Assembly (NCBI GenBank): GCA_013398955.1
Contig: VWPU01012708.1
Location: 124,001 to 188,000, forward strand
Reading direction: 5' to 3'
Length of the DNA: 64,000 nt
DNA from: Callaeas wilsoni
Taxonomy: Eukaryota > Chordata > Aves > Passeriformes > Callaeidae
This document shows, piece after piece, positions 39,701-54,700 of this stretch. The notes under the pieces are model-generated. The model was not told the DNA's origin. It made no database searches and worked only from the letters and a program-made list of their open reading frames with translations. Position numbers and translations under genes: made by a program. Position 1 is the first letter of the stretch. Each line of letters begins with the position of its first letter.

Positions 39701-42700
39701 GACCAGTTAGCTTTTATAGGTGTTATAAAAGGTTACAGGTTTCATTGTTTTATTATTAAAGATTGAGAAGACCCTGAATTCTTGTCTTTCTAAAAGACTC
39801 AGATTAACAAAGCAGTTTAAATTCATTAGATACACAGTTTGAAACAAATTGCTCAAATGCTTAGATAATGAGTTGAATCAGGTTTGAAGTTTGAACACGT
39901 TGCACAGGGCTCCCATGGGGGCTAGCAGGAAAGAGGAGAAGATATGCCGACAATAAGAAACTGCAGCTACATATTACTACAGAGTGCAAAATCAAAGCAC
40001 ATAATAATACTAACAGTATTATCCAGACTTGGATACATTTATCCAAGTCTGGATAAATTATCATGGACTTTATTAGAAGAATAAGGAAATGGTCAGGATT
40101 ACAGAATTGGGTGCTTACTCAGACTTTTCTTACTGAAGGAAAGAATTCTTTCTGGTTATGATAAAAATAATTTCTTCTGAAAGCCAATATGAATAATATT
40201 ACCACACTGACCAACGACACACACATAATTCCTCTATTTCTGATGCTGTGTTATTTCACCCAGTTTTGCTCAGGTTTTGTATCACCTGCTCCTAAAGCCC
40301 ACCCACAACTCAACTGCCGGTCAGAAAATCCCATATACACTAGGAAACTGCTGTTACGAGTTCTGTCCTTTAACAAATACTTTAGTTCTACATTTTAAAA
40401 TCTAGCAGCAATTCTAAGATAATCTGACATTCCGGAGCATGAATTTTTTCACTCTCATGAGCAGGAATGGCTGTTAAGGTTACTTAGATAACTTTTATTT
40501 GCTATCATTTTTTAAAAAATACATTCAGTTTGCTTTTAAATTGAGGATCATATTCTTTATTTCCTTTTAATGGCAAATAGAGAAAAAGTTTTATTATGCA
40601 GGAGAAATTTTTATTTCTCTATAACAAGGTTGGAGTAGCTGCTAGTGCATCATATAAAAAGTTATTAAAACTAAAGATTGTGCCTGCTCAGAAGCTACAT
40701 TTCAAACTTCATCATAAGCTTAAATTATCCTTTTCTTGTAAATACAGCAAGCTTTAACAGATTTATGAATCACACACCACACAACAATTAAATCTTAGAA
40801 TTCAATAAAATTAATAAGAAATAGATTCTTGACTGACAATCTATACAGAAAAATATACAATATTAACCCGGTGAGCAGCAATAACCTAAAGATCCATAAC
40901 CCTTGCATCAAAATAACAAACTTTAGTTTTATGTTTAGAAAAAAGCCTATTCTAAGCTGCAGGGTGGAATTATTTATCCCTCAAAATAGTTGCTTTAGTG
41001 AAAATAGTAAGTACAGGAATGGCTTTTAATCACAACAGTGCCTCTTTTTCTTCCTCTTGCATACACCCTCTCCTCCTGTCCCTGGCAGAGATGAACAAGA
41101 CATGAGTTACCAGCAGATATGAATGAGATCTTGAAACAAGATCTTAAGATGGACACTTAGATGAATTTTACCTTAGAGATCAAAGCTGAATATTTTAGTT
41201 TTGAACTGGAATTCAGTCGAAAAAAAGAAATAAATTTCTATCTTCCACTTTCAGATTTCTCAGAGTGATTCTTGTATTCCTTTACCCACCCTTGTGAGCT
41301 CTGTGTCTTATATCCAACTTTGTCAGTCCGGAACCTTCCCCCAGGTGAATCTGAATTTCACACATTACCTGTTTTCTTCCTGATCGATGAAGAGCATTTC
41401 CCCTAAAAATGACATTGGCTTAGATGATCTGAAGCTGACACGGCAAATGAGTTCATGAGTTGTGCCATCTGATGAAAGAATATCTTGGCCCTCTGGGAAC
41501 TGCACAGAAAAAGGGCAAGTCCTGGTACCATCTGCAAGTTCAAGCTCAGGAAGTTTAACTATAATTCGTGATTGCCTGTGTTAAACATAAATAGGAGGTG
41601 TTTGTGGTCACAGGATTGCAGTTATAAACTTGATTCATAGATTTGCACATTCACAAAACTCCTTCACAGTTGAATACAGAACAATAACTTTAGTTCTAAA
41701 GTGCAAATCAAATGAAACTAATTAAAAAATAAAATTTGTCCATCATTCAGATGCTAGTTTGTTTTCTTTGTATGTATCTGAATAAATTATGCTGACCCAC
41801 AGTATCTGAACATGCAAATGAAGAGCAATTTCTAATAACTGTGCTACAAAAGGCATAAAGAGGTTTCTGAAACGTAAAACTTTCATTAATATTCATTAAA
41901 CTGCACTACTGCACAAATTAGTTAAAGCAAGTTATAAAATAGAAATATTAAGGGGAAATTTGTGACGATCCTGAAGATGCTTTCCCCAGTTATATGGTTA
42001 TAGGCTTCGGTTCTGAAATAAGAACAGCAGTCAGACCAGGCCCATGTGGAATCCCTTTAGTTCCAACCACAGAGTTACTGACAACAGACAAATCACTCAA
42101 TAAATCAGCACGACTCAGACAACATAAGACAATAATAATTTGAAGGTAATTTCATTAATTTGCAACAAAAGGAAATCTTTGATCTAATTCTAGTATTGTA
42201 ATGATACTTACATAAGCATAACAAACAAATATTACTGCTCTTTACTAATTACAAACAGGAAAGTTGAATTTTAAAAACTGGAATAGTTGTGATGCTGGGT
42301 TATGCTACATTATATGAAGATTACAAAAAGGCTCTTTTAAATTCAAGTAACAGGATAAAATGAGTGACCTACAGAAAAATAAAAAGCATATGGATTTTTT
42401 TATTGTAACAAGTGGCAGGATTAAAACATTTCTGTTGTCCTTTCAATAAAACCTGACATAGAAAGAAGGAAAAAAAAACATCAAAAACTGCAACCCCACC
42501 AACTGTTCAAGTAGCTAAACCTCAAACCTGTGGCATAGAGAAAATAAAATAACAGAAAGATTTTATCTTATCACAATGTGAAAAATAGAAATAAGATTTA
42601 AAACCTTAGTATCCGGCTAAATGCAACAAAAAATCCTGGTAGGTCTCTGCTTTTAAGTTTTTTGCTATCCATAGTAATTTTCTATTTCTGATATAGATGC

Positions 42701-45700
42701 AGAGAGTGAAGATATCAGAAGATAGACACTTCATGAAGCAGGAATGTTTGAGGACAAAACATGGGCTTGTTGAATATTCAACAGTTTGAATTACATTCAT
42801 TTTCTCTTAAGTATACAGACTCTTCTGCTGAGCTGAAAATTAATACTAACCTTCACAAACAAAAATTAGTTCACTTTTACAGGAGTGAATGAAACAAAGA
42901 ATTATTCAAGATTTCTTCAATAAATTTACTTTGAGATTTTTACCTTATATAATCCTGCGGAATGATGGTGATGACTGCTTCAGTTTCCACATCCAGAGGA
43001 ACTGGCATCAGCATTAAAAATGGGGGATGAAAACTTATTTTGGGTGACTTCAGTGTACCAGACAGTGTTAGTTTGTATCGTGACGGATTATCATTTAGAG
43101 ACAAAGATATTTCAGATGTATATGTCCCAGGACAAGCTGTTGAAAAGGTTTAAAAAAATGTATATATTACCATAAATACAGGCATGTAAAAGAGTTATAG
43201 TAAGAGGTTTGGGGTTGGATTTTTTGCTTGGTTTTGTTTCTTTATTTTCAATTTTGTACTGCTTTCTTTCTCAAAATGTATTTTAACATAACATAAATAT
43301 TGTATCAGAAGAGTATTTATTAAGAAAGCTCAGAACACCTGCCTGTAGCAAACCAGAAATTCACACTTTTTTAACTTGTCAGAATTTTTTCTGAGTTCTT
43401 AATTTATTGCATTAATATTCCATTATATATAATATCAATACAACAGCAGAATTTTAAGAATTGCGGTCATACTTTGAATACACTAATTGACACAGTGAAT
43501 GCTTATTTTATAAAGGAGTAACTATTGGAAGCATCTGCCAAGACAAGGAAAAGTTGATGCCTTTTAAGAGTGCAATTATTACACTTCAAAGATGGCTCCA
43601 AAACCTGTGGTATGGCCAAGTAGCCTCACACTACCCTCCACTCAGAGCATCTCCNGTGGCCAAGTAGCCTCACACAAGCCAGCAGGAGGTTCTACCCTCC
43701 ACTCAGAGCATCTCCCATTTCAGAGAAACATTTAGCTTGGAAAAAAATCTTTTAGATCATCAAGTCCAACTGCAACCCTAACATTGCCAAGTCCACCAAA
43801 AAAAAGGGAAGGGATGACCAAATGTCCTTCTCCAGGTGTTCTCTGCAGCACAGTTGGACATGACAACAGCAGAGATAAAGATTTCCTTGTGCTCTGCCCC
43901 TTCTCAGGCCACCTTGCTTCCTGCTGCAAGGCAGCTCTCTCTACGATAGAAAAACACATTTTCTTTCACTGATTCAGGGACAAAACTCCTTCCTTCCACA
44001 GCTGTTACACTACAAAAATTACATTCCAAACCATGCAGTGCCATTTACCCAACCTTCAGTCATTCCCACCTGTTGAAGAGCTAGCAAAATCAGCAATTTT
44101 GAGAGCAAACTATTGAACAACTTCTGGATTTAGAAATAAATCTGCAATGATGTGTTGTAAAACAACCCAAAAAGTTTCATCTTTGAATTTTTGAGAAAAA
44201 ACACCTTCTCCTTTGATTCTCATCAATAAGATCAGTATGGAAACATCCTCACCTAATAATTAAGAAAATATAGCAAAACAAACATTTTGTATTTTATGTA
44301 TCTGTACGAACACATATGTGTCACTGAACAAAATACACAACAGGGTCTTCTGAGATTATCTCAGATCATTACTTTCACAGCCTGAGAAAGAGCTGTCACT
44401 GTTTACATACAGAAAGAAGAAAATCTAGTGTCTTCAAAGTACTTTGTCTTTTTCCCTTCCTGTAGGAGCTAATTTCCTAATGGAGGCGACAATAGAAGAG
44501 CTTCACAGAAGCTGTTATGTCACCAGAACACGACCTGTGGATCCCTTCATTTCAAACCAGAAAACATGAAAATGGCCAAGTGAAAACCAGCTCTAATGGG
44601 AATCTGCTGCACTGTTTGCAACATCCAACTAATTCCATGTTAAATGGACGTAGCTTTAGGAGACAATACTGCTGAGCAGGCTAAAAGGATTCTGCTTCTA
44701 GGTTTTGATACAACAGGAACACGCCTTCCTCTGGCACTTAGCCCTTTTATGAAGGAAAGGTGAGAAAGCATCAGAAAAACGTCATGGAGATGCAAGAAGA
44801 GCCTAACAGGGTATTTCTTACAAGCTTCTAAGAAAGGATGTTCTACACAAGCCCCTCCCGTGTACGAGCCTGTCCTACAGCTGGGCTGTAACCAAACCAT
44901 ATTCCTGGTGTCCTCCCTCACCCACATGTACGACACAAGGTGAAGTGAAAGGCCATAACCAAGAAATACCATCAGGGTGCAACACAATGAAGGAAGAAAT
45001 GCAGAGGAGCCTATGTCAGTACCAAAGAATGTGCAACTTTCACTAACTCCCAATTTTAAATATTTGTATTAACCATAGTTTCAAAGTTATAAAATAGTAG
45101 CATAAAGCTTTTCTCATACAAAGTTTCCATCTATACTTTCCATGCCATAGAATCCCTGACTCCTTCAAAGAGCAGAAGAATAGACAGTGCCTATCCTGCA
45201 TCCCTGAGCATTCTGTGTGGATCCACACATTTACTAACACCAAAATTCAGCATAGTATGTAAACCAATAAATTATTGTTTATATCAGAAACACCACAACA
45301 TTGCAATACCATGATCATTTTAAACAGACAAAAAGACAAAAAATTCTGTCATTTATTAAGATTTGTTGATTAGTTTGGAATGCCTAGGACCAGTGTTTTC
45401 AGGGTATTTCATGTTAAATAAATTACTTAGAAATTAATGAGAACTATGTCCTGAACTGACAGCTGAAGTCATGAATTTATTCTACTCCTCACACCTTTCA
45501 TGACCACTGTCAAAGCCTGGGCTGCTGCTCCCATTCTGATATAGCACAATTAATTTCTAGTCCAGCAGATGTGAACATTTTCCTTAGGGATATTTGATGG
45601 TACTTAAAACTTTGTCAGTCTAAATCTGCCAAGGGCTACGAAAATCTTTAGAATTATATGGGAAATATTCTCTTGTCAAGAAATATTAACTCTATACTAT

Positions 45701-48700
45701 CTTTTTAGAGTTTATGAGAAGAAAGGAGAAACACGCTCTGCTCATCTCACTCTCTTAAGTTTGTATTAGATGGTTATGCAGTTGCTACATTTGTCTCCCA
45801 AAAGCACATTTTTAGTTTAGTTGCCTTGGACCTTATGATAATTCAGGTGTTATTGCATCTATATCTCCTCAGCATAAATAGGTACCATTGAGCAATTTGC
45901 ATACAGTGAAATATAGACGTCAAAGCAGAAAAGCCACAGATACCTAGAACTTAGAGGTGTCCTACAAAAAAAAAAAAACAAGAAAAAGAAAAAATCAAAA
46001 GTAAACTAATAATTTCTTCACAGAAATTGTTAGAGGTCACAGCTAGTTAATATCTTGCTGTTGCAGAAAAAAAAAAAAAAAAAAAGGAAAAAAAAAAAAA
46101 AAAAAACCAAACCACACAAAGTATAAAAGTTGTCATTTGTGCCCATTACATAATCCTCACATCTTCCAGCATCTCTGAACTCCCAGTAAGGGAACCTAAG
46201 AGCACAAATTCATTGTAACTTCTTTTTCTGCAGATAAGTTTTTTCATATTGCAATTAGATATAGTGAAAAATTTTTTAGACTGTTAATGCATTATACTAT
46301 AAACCACCAGAAGACGATCATATTAATATGTCTTCAATTCTTGAAAATCTCTATTTTTAGAGTACTTTTTTAAGAGGTAGCATGATTTTACCACAGACAG
46401 AAGCTCTTTCATTTCATTAAACATTGCAGTTTATTATAGCATTTTGTACTCTATCATAACTGCTGCAGCATATTTAAATAAATTACCCTAATGCACACTC
46501 AAAGTTCATTTTAAGGTTTGTTCATCCCCCACATAGAACAACTTTACAGGACAAGCCTAAGAAGGTGATTAGCACCCCACATTCATTAACTAGGTCTCCT
46601 GTGTGGGTTTTGATGTATCTAATGCTCTCTCAAAAGAGAGAGTAATGATATGCACTGAAGGTACAGCACATGTAGGCTATAAATCATGGGAAAATACTTA
46701 GAACATTGAATTAAGGGTAATTGATCTTTATAGTTATTTATGATTTTCTGTAAACAAAAGATATGGGAACACAGCAAAAATACAGATAACTTCAAATTAC
46801 AGTAATTTATCAGTCATATTTATGTATATAAACATCTGCATTTGCACATATAATTTAACCAGTAATTCAAAATATTGGCTTTTATTTTTATGCTGTTCTC
46901 TGCTTCGCAGTCTGCAACAAACAAGCAACTCCAAGCAACACGTGCAATTAAACACTGCTCTTGCATACTCACAACATTTACAGAACAATATTTAATGCAG
47001 TCTTCTCAATTTATCATACAGAGTCACGGCAAGAGTCTTACATCTCTGTTTTTCTTTATTTATATAAAATTGTTTCCAGTGCTTAAGTGAGGTTAGAGAT
47101 TTCAATGCTATGATAAGGAATACCAGCAACTCCTTTCTTTAGGACAGGGATGCTCACTTGCTGAATCAGCATCAGATCCAACTGACACAACAACTTTTCT
47201 TCCCCTTGACAACGGTGCAGCTCCAAAAGTACTGCACTGAAACTGCCAACAGTACAGGGTTCTGTGGGCATCAGCTGCATTTGCTGGTGGGATTTATCAG
47301 CTCAAATACAGTGTTACACCCTATGAATCTATGAATATTGTATATCACTGTCTACTCTAAACACTTGGCTGGGAAAAAAGCAGAATCTTTATTTTCCTAT
47401 TCTTCTATTCCTTTTCTGGAGGTATGTGGTTGGTTACCATCTTCCTTCACGCTCCCGAGTTCTGTTAGAAATCTATTTTACATATTTTTCTTAGGGACTG
47501 GTTGCCTGACCAGTCTACTCCAAAAAATACCATAGACAAGTGATTTTATATCTCACTGAGGCAGGAAATTTCTATTGTTACCTAAATTATGGCTATTTAG
47601 AGAAAAGATCAAAAGCATTCCAAGTACCCTTGGAAAGCTTTAGTACCTAGGTTAGTCAACCTAAATGCACCTGAAGGATCAGCACTGATAATGATACAGC
47701 TATCCCAGTCCTTGATGCTTTATGTGTGAAAAACCTGATGCTTTCTATGTGCAAAGCAGACTTTTCAAATTATGCAATTTCAAAAACAGTCATTCTGTGC
47801 CTTTTGTTAGGTCTGCAGCTGTCTTATTTTCTCAGAACCAAAAAAACCTTAAGTTGATCAAAATAAGTACTAGTATTGATTCATCATAAAACCCCCTTTA
47901 AACATACCTACGAAAATGGCCAAACTATCTATAGAAAAATTCACAAAATTACTTACGAGGGCAGAATGACACAGCAATACTGACTTCTTCTTTTTTACCA
48001 AGACGTCCAGTCTTCCGACTAAATCCAAAAATACCATCTTCTATATTTTTGTCTACATCATCAAAATTCAGTTTCCATTTCACGCTCTCTTTTGAGACAT
48101 TCTTCAGGACAAGGTTCTGTAAATATTTTCAGAAAAGGAGTGATGTTGAAAGAGGGACAGCAGCAAACAGCATGATACATTTCACACTGCTCTCTCCTAA
48201 GCCTTATTCGTGCAAACACACCAGAGGGAAAGCAAGACAGCACTAGAAAGCAATGAAGAACTCAAGTTTATTATATCTGTGAGTTGCAAAGGTGAGTATG
48301 CCTATCTGCATGGACTAGATGCTTTCCAGTCACTCACCACATTCACAAAGAGAATACTTTCTTTCCAAAATGGAAAAACCTCATTTATGTGAGGTAAATA
48401 GATCAAAGCATCACAGTGGGAGTGCTTAGCCAAACAGGATTGAGGACTTCTGATAAAAATGAGGCACAGCAAGCACTAAACACATGGCTCACATCTAGAC
48501 TTACAGGTGGAGATGCTGAAAATGCAAGATGTTCAAATAGGTTTTCAAAACCCATTCTTTCAATTCAATAAGATGACAGTGGAAACAAAAAAAATTAAAT
48601 TCCTTTATCTCAGAGTTACTCTCTCAGCTTTTGAAACATCCCTACCTAGGAAAATGCCTTGACTTTGTACTATCATTGTTTCCTGAATGCACTTGAAAAA

Positions 48701-51700
48701 GCATTTCAAGTGTTTCCATCATTGCCAAAAATAATTTTTTATCATTTCTAACCAAAGCCCTCAGGAATTAGAAACAATAAATTATGTTATGGTATGTTTT
48801 GCACTCATACAAATCACCTGTGTTGCAAATACTGTATTTCGTGCCTTTTTTCCCTAATAAGCCGTAAGTCATGACAAGGAATTTTTTGGGACATCATCAG
48901 TTGGCACAGTCAGTACCACACAAGGCACAGGGACAGCAGTTTCACTGTATGGCCCATCATGGCACAAATCAGTTGCATTCTGGCACCATCACTGTCTCAT
49001 TTACCGGTATAGGCAGATGCAGAAAATCTTCAGAGTTATTCTAATTATATCTATTTCTTACACAATTCATGGTCAGCTTCTCATGGTGCCAAACCTTCAT
49101 GTTGCCAGGCTTAGTACAAGCCCAATTTTAAATTTTGGAAAAAAATTTATAGTGATTAAAAGACAAATATGAAAACGAAAACTGAACAAAATGACAAGGA
49201 CAATGTCATTACCTGAGAATTCATACTCCCATCAGCAATATTGGAACAGATGTTACTTGAATGTTGCTCAAATTTAAGTTCCATTGAGGAAAACTCCAAT
49301 AGTGATCGAAGTACTATTGAAAAACACAATTTAAAAGGTTTATACAGCATCATTTGACAAATATTTTCTGAAAGTACCTTCAGAAAATCATTGTTTCTCT
49401 ACATGTTTAGCAAAAAAGTTTCTCCTCTTTTTGTTGCTCCCTATATACCATATACATGATTACTGTAATTTAACTTTCTGTCTTATTATGATTCTTTAGT
49501 CACATTAAAATTATTTAAATTTTATATCTACCAGACTTATATCACCTCTCCTTCATATCACAAGAGCCACATATCTTCCTTCTGCAGATGAATGCACTTA
49601 CATTTCTGATAGTAACCACTAGACAAGACTTGGAAGATTTTATATAAAACAGCATTTCTCTTAATTTCATAGAGCTGCAACAAAGAAATCATCACAACAT
49701 ATGAAATTTTAAAGTGGGAATTTGGAAAAACAAAGGTATGTGTTCCCACAGCCTCATCTTACTTCTTGGAAACAACATTGGAAATGAACCTAGCAAGCAC
49801 ACAGGATCCTTTTATTAAAATCTGCAAGTCTGCTCCATGCCCAGTGCTGATCAGTTCTCTTCTCCCCCTAAGAAATCCAAAGAATTTCCTAATCACATAT
49901 ATGACATTATGCAAACAACAATATTATCTTCATTTCTCTAAATCGTAGGCACATAAACTCTAAAAAGCAATATCGTTTCAAAGTAGGAACAGAATCTGCT
50001 GGAATTCTTCCACCAATACGCAACTATGTCAGTCACAGTTTCTGAGTCTGAGTTTCTCTCAGAAACTGCCTGTACTGGGAGAATGCAGCACAACTGAAAC
50101 TCTGTGAGGGAAAGGAGATTATCTACCCAACCAAAAACATACTGTGAGTTGGATTATTAAAACATATGTCAGCTCCCATAAGGCCATTGCATTGATAGTA
50201 CAAATTTTTCCTTTGTACCAGGCTGAGATAGACTTGTGACTTTTCCAGCTGAGTTTTCTGTCCTGCTTTGTTTGAGATTTTTCTCTTTTGGTTCTTTCTT
50301 ACATACAGATAAACACTTTCCCAGGGAAAAGTCTTATAAGTATTTAAGTAAGACACCTGCTTTCCTGCCCAGGTGCTGAAACAGTCTACAAACTTTGTTT
50401 TTTAAAAAAATCAAAAAACAGATTCCTAATGGATTGAAAACATATGTACTACACTGAAGTTAAAAGACTGGGTTGACTACCCCAAGATTAGGGTGACTCT
50501 TTTCTCAGGGTGAAAAACCCTGACTATAAAGAGTCGATATAAGATATTTATTTAAGTGCCAACCACATTGTCCCGTGCAGTCTGAATCCCAGCCAATCAC
50601 AAAAACTATCCCAGGAAAATAAGAATTGTAAAAGCAAAAATCAAACATGCCATAAAGCATCTAGCAGTGAGAATTAGGCATATTTGTCAAATCAAAATTT
50701 AGAACTTGCAAGATACATCTTACTCAGTTTTACCTTTGAAAGTGATAATCTGAAATGAATCAATAACAGCCATGATTTTTAAGTTGTCAGAATGTAATCA
50801 AATCATCAAGTTCTTCTTTTTAACAGTAAAAATAATTTGGCTATTTGCCTGCTCCCACATGATTATCTGAAATACTGAGTGGTCAAGACACTTATTTAGA
50901 CTTCTCTCCCTCCTCCCAGACCATCAAGATTCCCAGTAAGAATTCAATATGCAAATTTTAATAGAAGCTCTGCTTTATTTTTTCAACTATTTCTTAGAAC
51001 TGAAAGTATTACATATGCACTTTTATATTATGTTACTTGTTGTTGGCCGATACATGTACTTTGAAGAAATTCTACATGGCAGAAATACAAGTTCATGATA
51101 AAATTTGGATAAGATTGTCAATTATCCATGAGATTTAGTGATTGCATCTATTCCACAAAGAAAGGGAAAAGGAAATATACATTTTCTTTTTCCTTCCAAT
51201 CACTTAAATCACTTCTGGACTATAAATTTGTGACTTGGATTCATATTTTTACCTAGAGATGTGTTTCCTAATAATCTCATATACATATGTACATTCACCT
51301 TTATTCTATAAGTCCTGAAACTAAATATATATTATAAACATTTAATATGAATTTACTTTCATGACAGGATCCAAAGAAGGTCTCTCAGATTTCTTTAATA
51401 TTTTAAAAGATCTGAAAAGACTTAAATTACAGGGGAAAAAAAAAAAAAAGAAAAGAAAAGAAAAGCAAATACAGACAATCCTAATAAATTGGAGTTGCTT
51501 CTACCCCACATTATGTATTTAACTGGCCAAGCCTTCTTCAATGCTGCCAAGAGGTTTAAACATTACACAAACATCACTCTAGGAAGACACTCTGTACTTC
51601 ACTCCCATCTCAAATAAACAGTGGTTATACATTAAAAACTGAGATTAGGAAAGCCAGTGTATTCAAATATTCGCAATTTATAGATCTACATGACAGTGAG

Positions 51701-54700
51701 AATAAGACAGGAGGCTAAAGAGAACCACAAATTATTTCTGAGAAAAGCAGAGAAGAATTATATAAGATATCAATTTCTTTGCTGCTGGCAAATGGCCTGT
51801 AACTTTGGCTATTAACAACCTCTGACAAGCCAGATGGGATCAGGGCCATTCAGAGGCATTTTAAAGGAGTTTAAATACAGCTAGAGATCCTAGTTTTGAC
51901 AGGAGAATTCTAAAAAGAGTATGACTGACAGTCTACTTTTCTACAATTTTCAGAGGAACTGTTGTAATTACTGGGATTTGCACGATGACATCTAGAAATA
52001 CTAATAAATGGATAGACACAAGAAAAGAATTTTGGTAAACTATTTTTATATAAGGCAAATTGCTATATAAAAAAATATTTTCTCCACGTATCATGATTAG
52101 GTATAGAAAGTTCCGTTTTAAGCACATTTAAAAACACAAATCAAAGCTTGAAAATTTTGCAAGTTTCCAAGAAATGTACAAATTATACAAACTCCAATTA
52201 GGGAGCCATTCTCTGAAAAGCAAAAATATCACTCCAAATGTATGTATCCAGCAGGTCTCCAAAGCCCTGGTTTACCCACCAATAGCTCTGACTCTGCACA
52301 GTGGAAGAGCCGGGGTCACCTGCGGTGGCTGAGGCGCGAGGGCACCACGCTTCAGAGGTGCTGGAGGAACTGGAGGTGGGGAACTGGCCCGAGGAGCAGC
52401 AATTGGGAGAATGAAGTCATATACTGCCACCTAAAGGAAAAAAAATATTGTGGTCACTTTCCCAGAAAAATCATAGGCAACTCTTGAACCGTCGGAGCGG
52501 TTTGCTGTTTCGGCAGAATTGTTGCCATTTTGATATTAACAGGATGTTAATTTATTAGAACTCAGAATCAGTTCTCTACATAAGCAGTGCCCAGGGATTT
52601 TTTTCCCCTATTAAGGAAAAGTTGTATGACTATAAGTATCAGGGTTGTCAATTGAGCTACAGACAAGGCTTCTGGTAAATCACACTGTTGTGTTCCACTC
52701 CTGCCGCTCCCATGAGTGAAAAAAGATTGGCTCCATGGCCCAAATGCAGAAGCTCGTGTGAGCAAAGAGGAGGAGAAACAAAGCTACATCAGTTGTGGAA
52801 GCCTTTCTCAAAGGCTGAAGAGCAAAGGTCAACCATTACAGTACACCCAGCATAAACAAAATGGGCTCTGAGATCAAAGGTGAAATATGAGCCAAAATTG
52901 AGAAAACTTGGGGAAAAAATTAGTCTTAAAACCTTTGTCATGAAATTTCTAGGAGTCTAAATTCCAGTGATTTTGATCCTCATTTTATCTATGCTATCAC
53001 ATTTCCAAGTGGGGTTTAAAACTTAAAAAATGGCATGTTTTGTACAGAATCATCTTTTTTGACAGACTGTGCATCAGGAGGGCCAAATTTATTTCATAAT
53101 GCACTTTCAAAAAGGTATTTCTTGTCTCTCACTCTGTTTTTCCAAGGACCAACACAGTAAGGTAGTATATTCTCCAGAAAAAAGGTATGGATAACCTTAA
53201 CAAAGGCAATGGAAAAAAACCCCAAAGCTTCTGCACTAAAATCACTGTTAGAGTCCTTCAAATTCTGTTTTCACCTTGAAGGCCACTGAAATCTTAGGAA
53301 GGAATTAAACCTATAAAATCTTCACGCTGCTTAGGAAAAGCAGTAAAACCAGCTATATAAGGATGTTATGAATTGTTTAAAAGCCTTCAAAAACTGCAGA
53401 AAATAGTGCACCATTCTTCACTTTCACACCTGTGGTAGCAAATAGAATATATGAATGACAGGAAAGAAAAGCAAAATTGTCCCAAGCCAGGGTATGAGGC
53501 ACACATCCACCTGTAACCCCTACTGAGAAGCAAGCACACAGCATTAGGAGGGTTTGGCATTGCAGCGGGGTCTGTGACACACAATTACACACTCCTGGAG
53601 GGTGAGGTGTGTGCTGAGCCCCGTGGAATGTTCTGTCTGTTTGTGCTTAGCTCAAGGAAAGCATGGAATGAGGGCAAGCTTTTGCAGCAAGATTACCACA
53701 GTCCCTTGTTTTATATTGATACTTCAACTCTAATAATGATTCGATTTTAGAATATATAACTGGCTTTTCAAAATTAACACTTAGTATTTTTTAGTAACTA
53801 ATGCCCAGGATACGTCAAAAAAATATTGAGTAAAAGTCTCCTGCTTTGATTTATCCACTCTTCTATTTTTACTACCTCAACTCACCCACATAAAACACTT
53901 CATCGAGTTACTTCTTCAAAATACGGTCTTGTAACAAAACGAAATTTTTTCAAGTTTGGTAAGATTAAAATGTTTAGTCTGTTATAGACATCATGACAGC
54001 ACTGGCTGTGCAAAGGAGTGCAGTCTAGCACTGCAATTGTTCTTCATCAATGCTGGTCTGTTTAGGCCAGACAGCAAAAGATGAAATCCCTTTATCCCTC
54101 TCCAAAGCACCAAATCAAAACCTGTTTTTCATCCCAACTATCAGGAAAATTTGGTTTTGTCTTACTATACAACAAGGGGTTTATTTTCTGAGAACTGGCA
54201 GACAAAAGCAAATATGTGAAAGGCACTCAATTCACTACATGTAGATCATGTTCACTGAAAACCCACTTTTGCTATGAAGTACAATGGTGCGAATTCAGGG
54301 CCAACATAACTCATAGAAATGTATTTATATAATTGAGAACAAATCATAGATCCTTTATTTTATTCATACATTGACTGCACATTATGTAAACTACATTACA
54401 AATGAAAAATCATTTAAAAATTCTATACAAGTAGAAATCATATTATAATTCATACACATACACATTGCTGAAACAGAATTAAAAATTCATTTCAGTTATT
54501 AGGACTTCACTTTGCAAGTAGAATCATTATGTTTCTTTCTATACATATTAAAAAAACTCTTCATGATTAATTTTTCATTTTTCAAACTCCATTATAAAAA
54601 ATTCTCTCCTTTGCAAGATTACACACTTAAAAAAGTAATTACAATATTTTAAAAAATGAATGCTTAGACTATTACTGGACTTATCCTTGCTTTTTAGATA

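Larger units (their letters stand above)
43137..47956. other. CFAP47 intron 7
   Basis: 4.8-kb intron. Contains the N-flanked duplication (43614-43714), a CR1 3' fragment (43731-43799), and poly-A tracts at 45966-45978 and 46067-46107. A 137-codon minus frame at 44640-45053 matches nothing known and sits within the intron. Confidence 0.65.
48117..52279. other. CFAP47 introns 6 and 5
   Basis: Introns of 1.1 kb (48117-49212) and 3.0 kb (49314-52279). AT-rich, with an (AAAAG)n run at about 51436-51465. No other feature is recognised. Confidence 0.65.

Noticed and set aside
44640..45053. 137-codon minus frame
   Set aside because: Inside CFAP47 intron 7, with no family motif, no splice context and no repeat homology I recognise; within chance for 64 kb.
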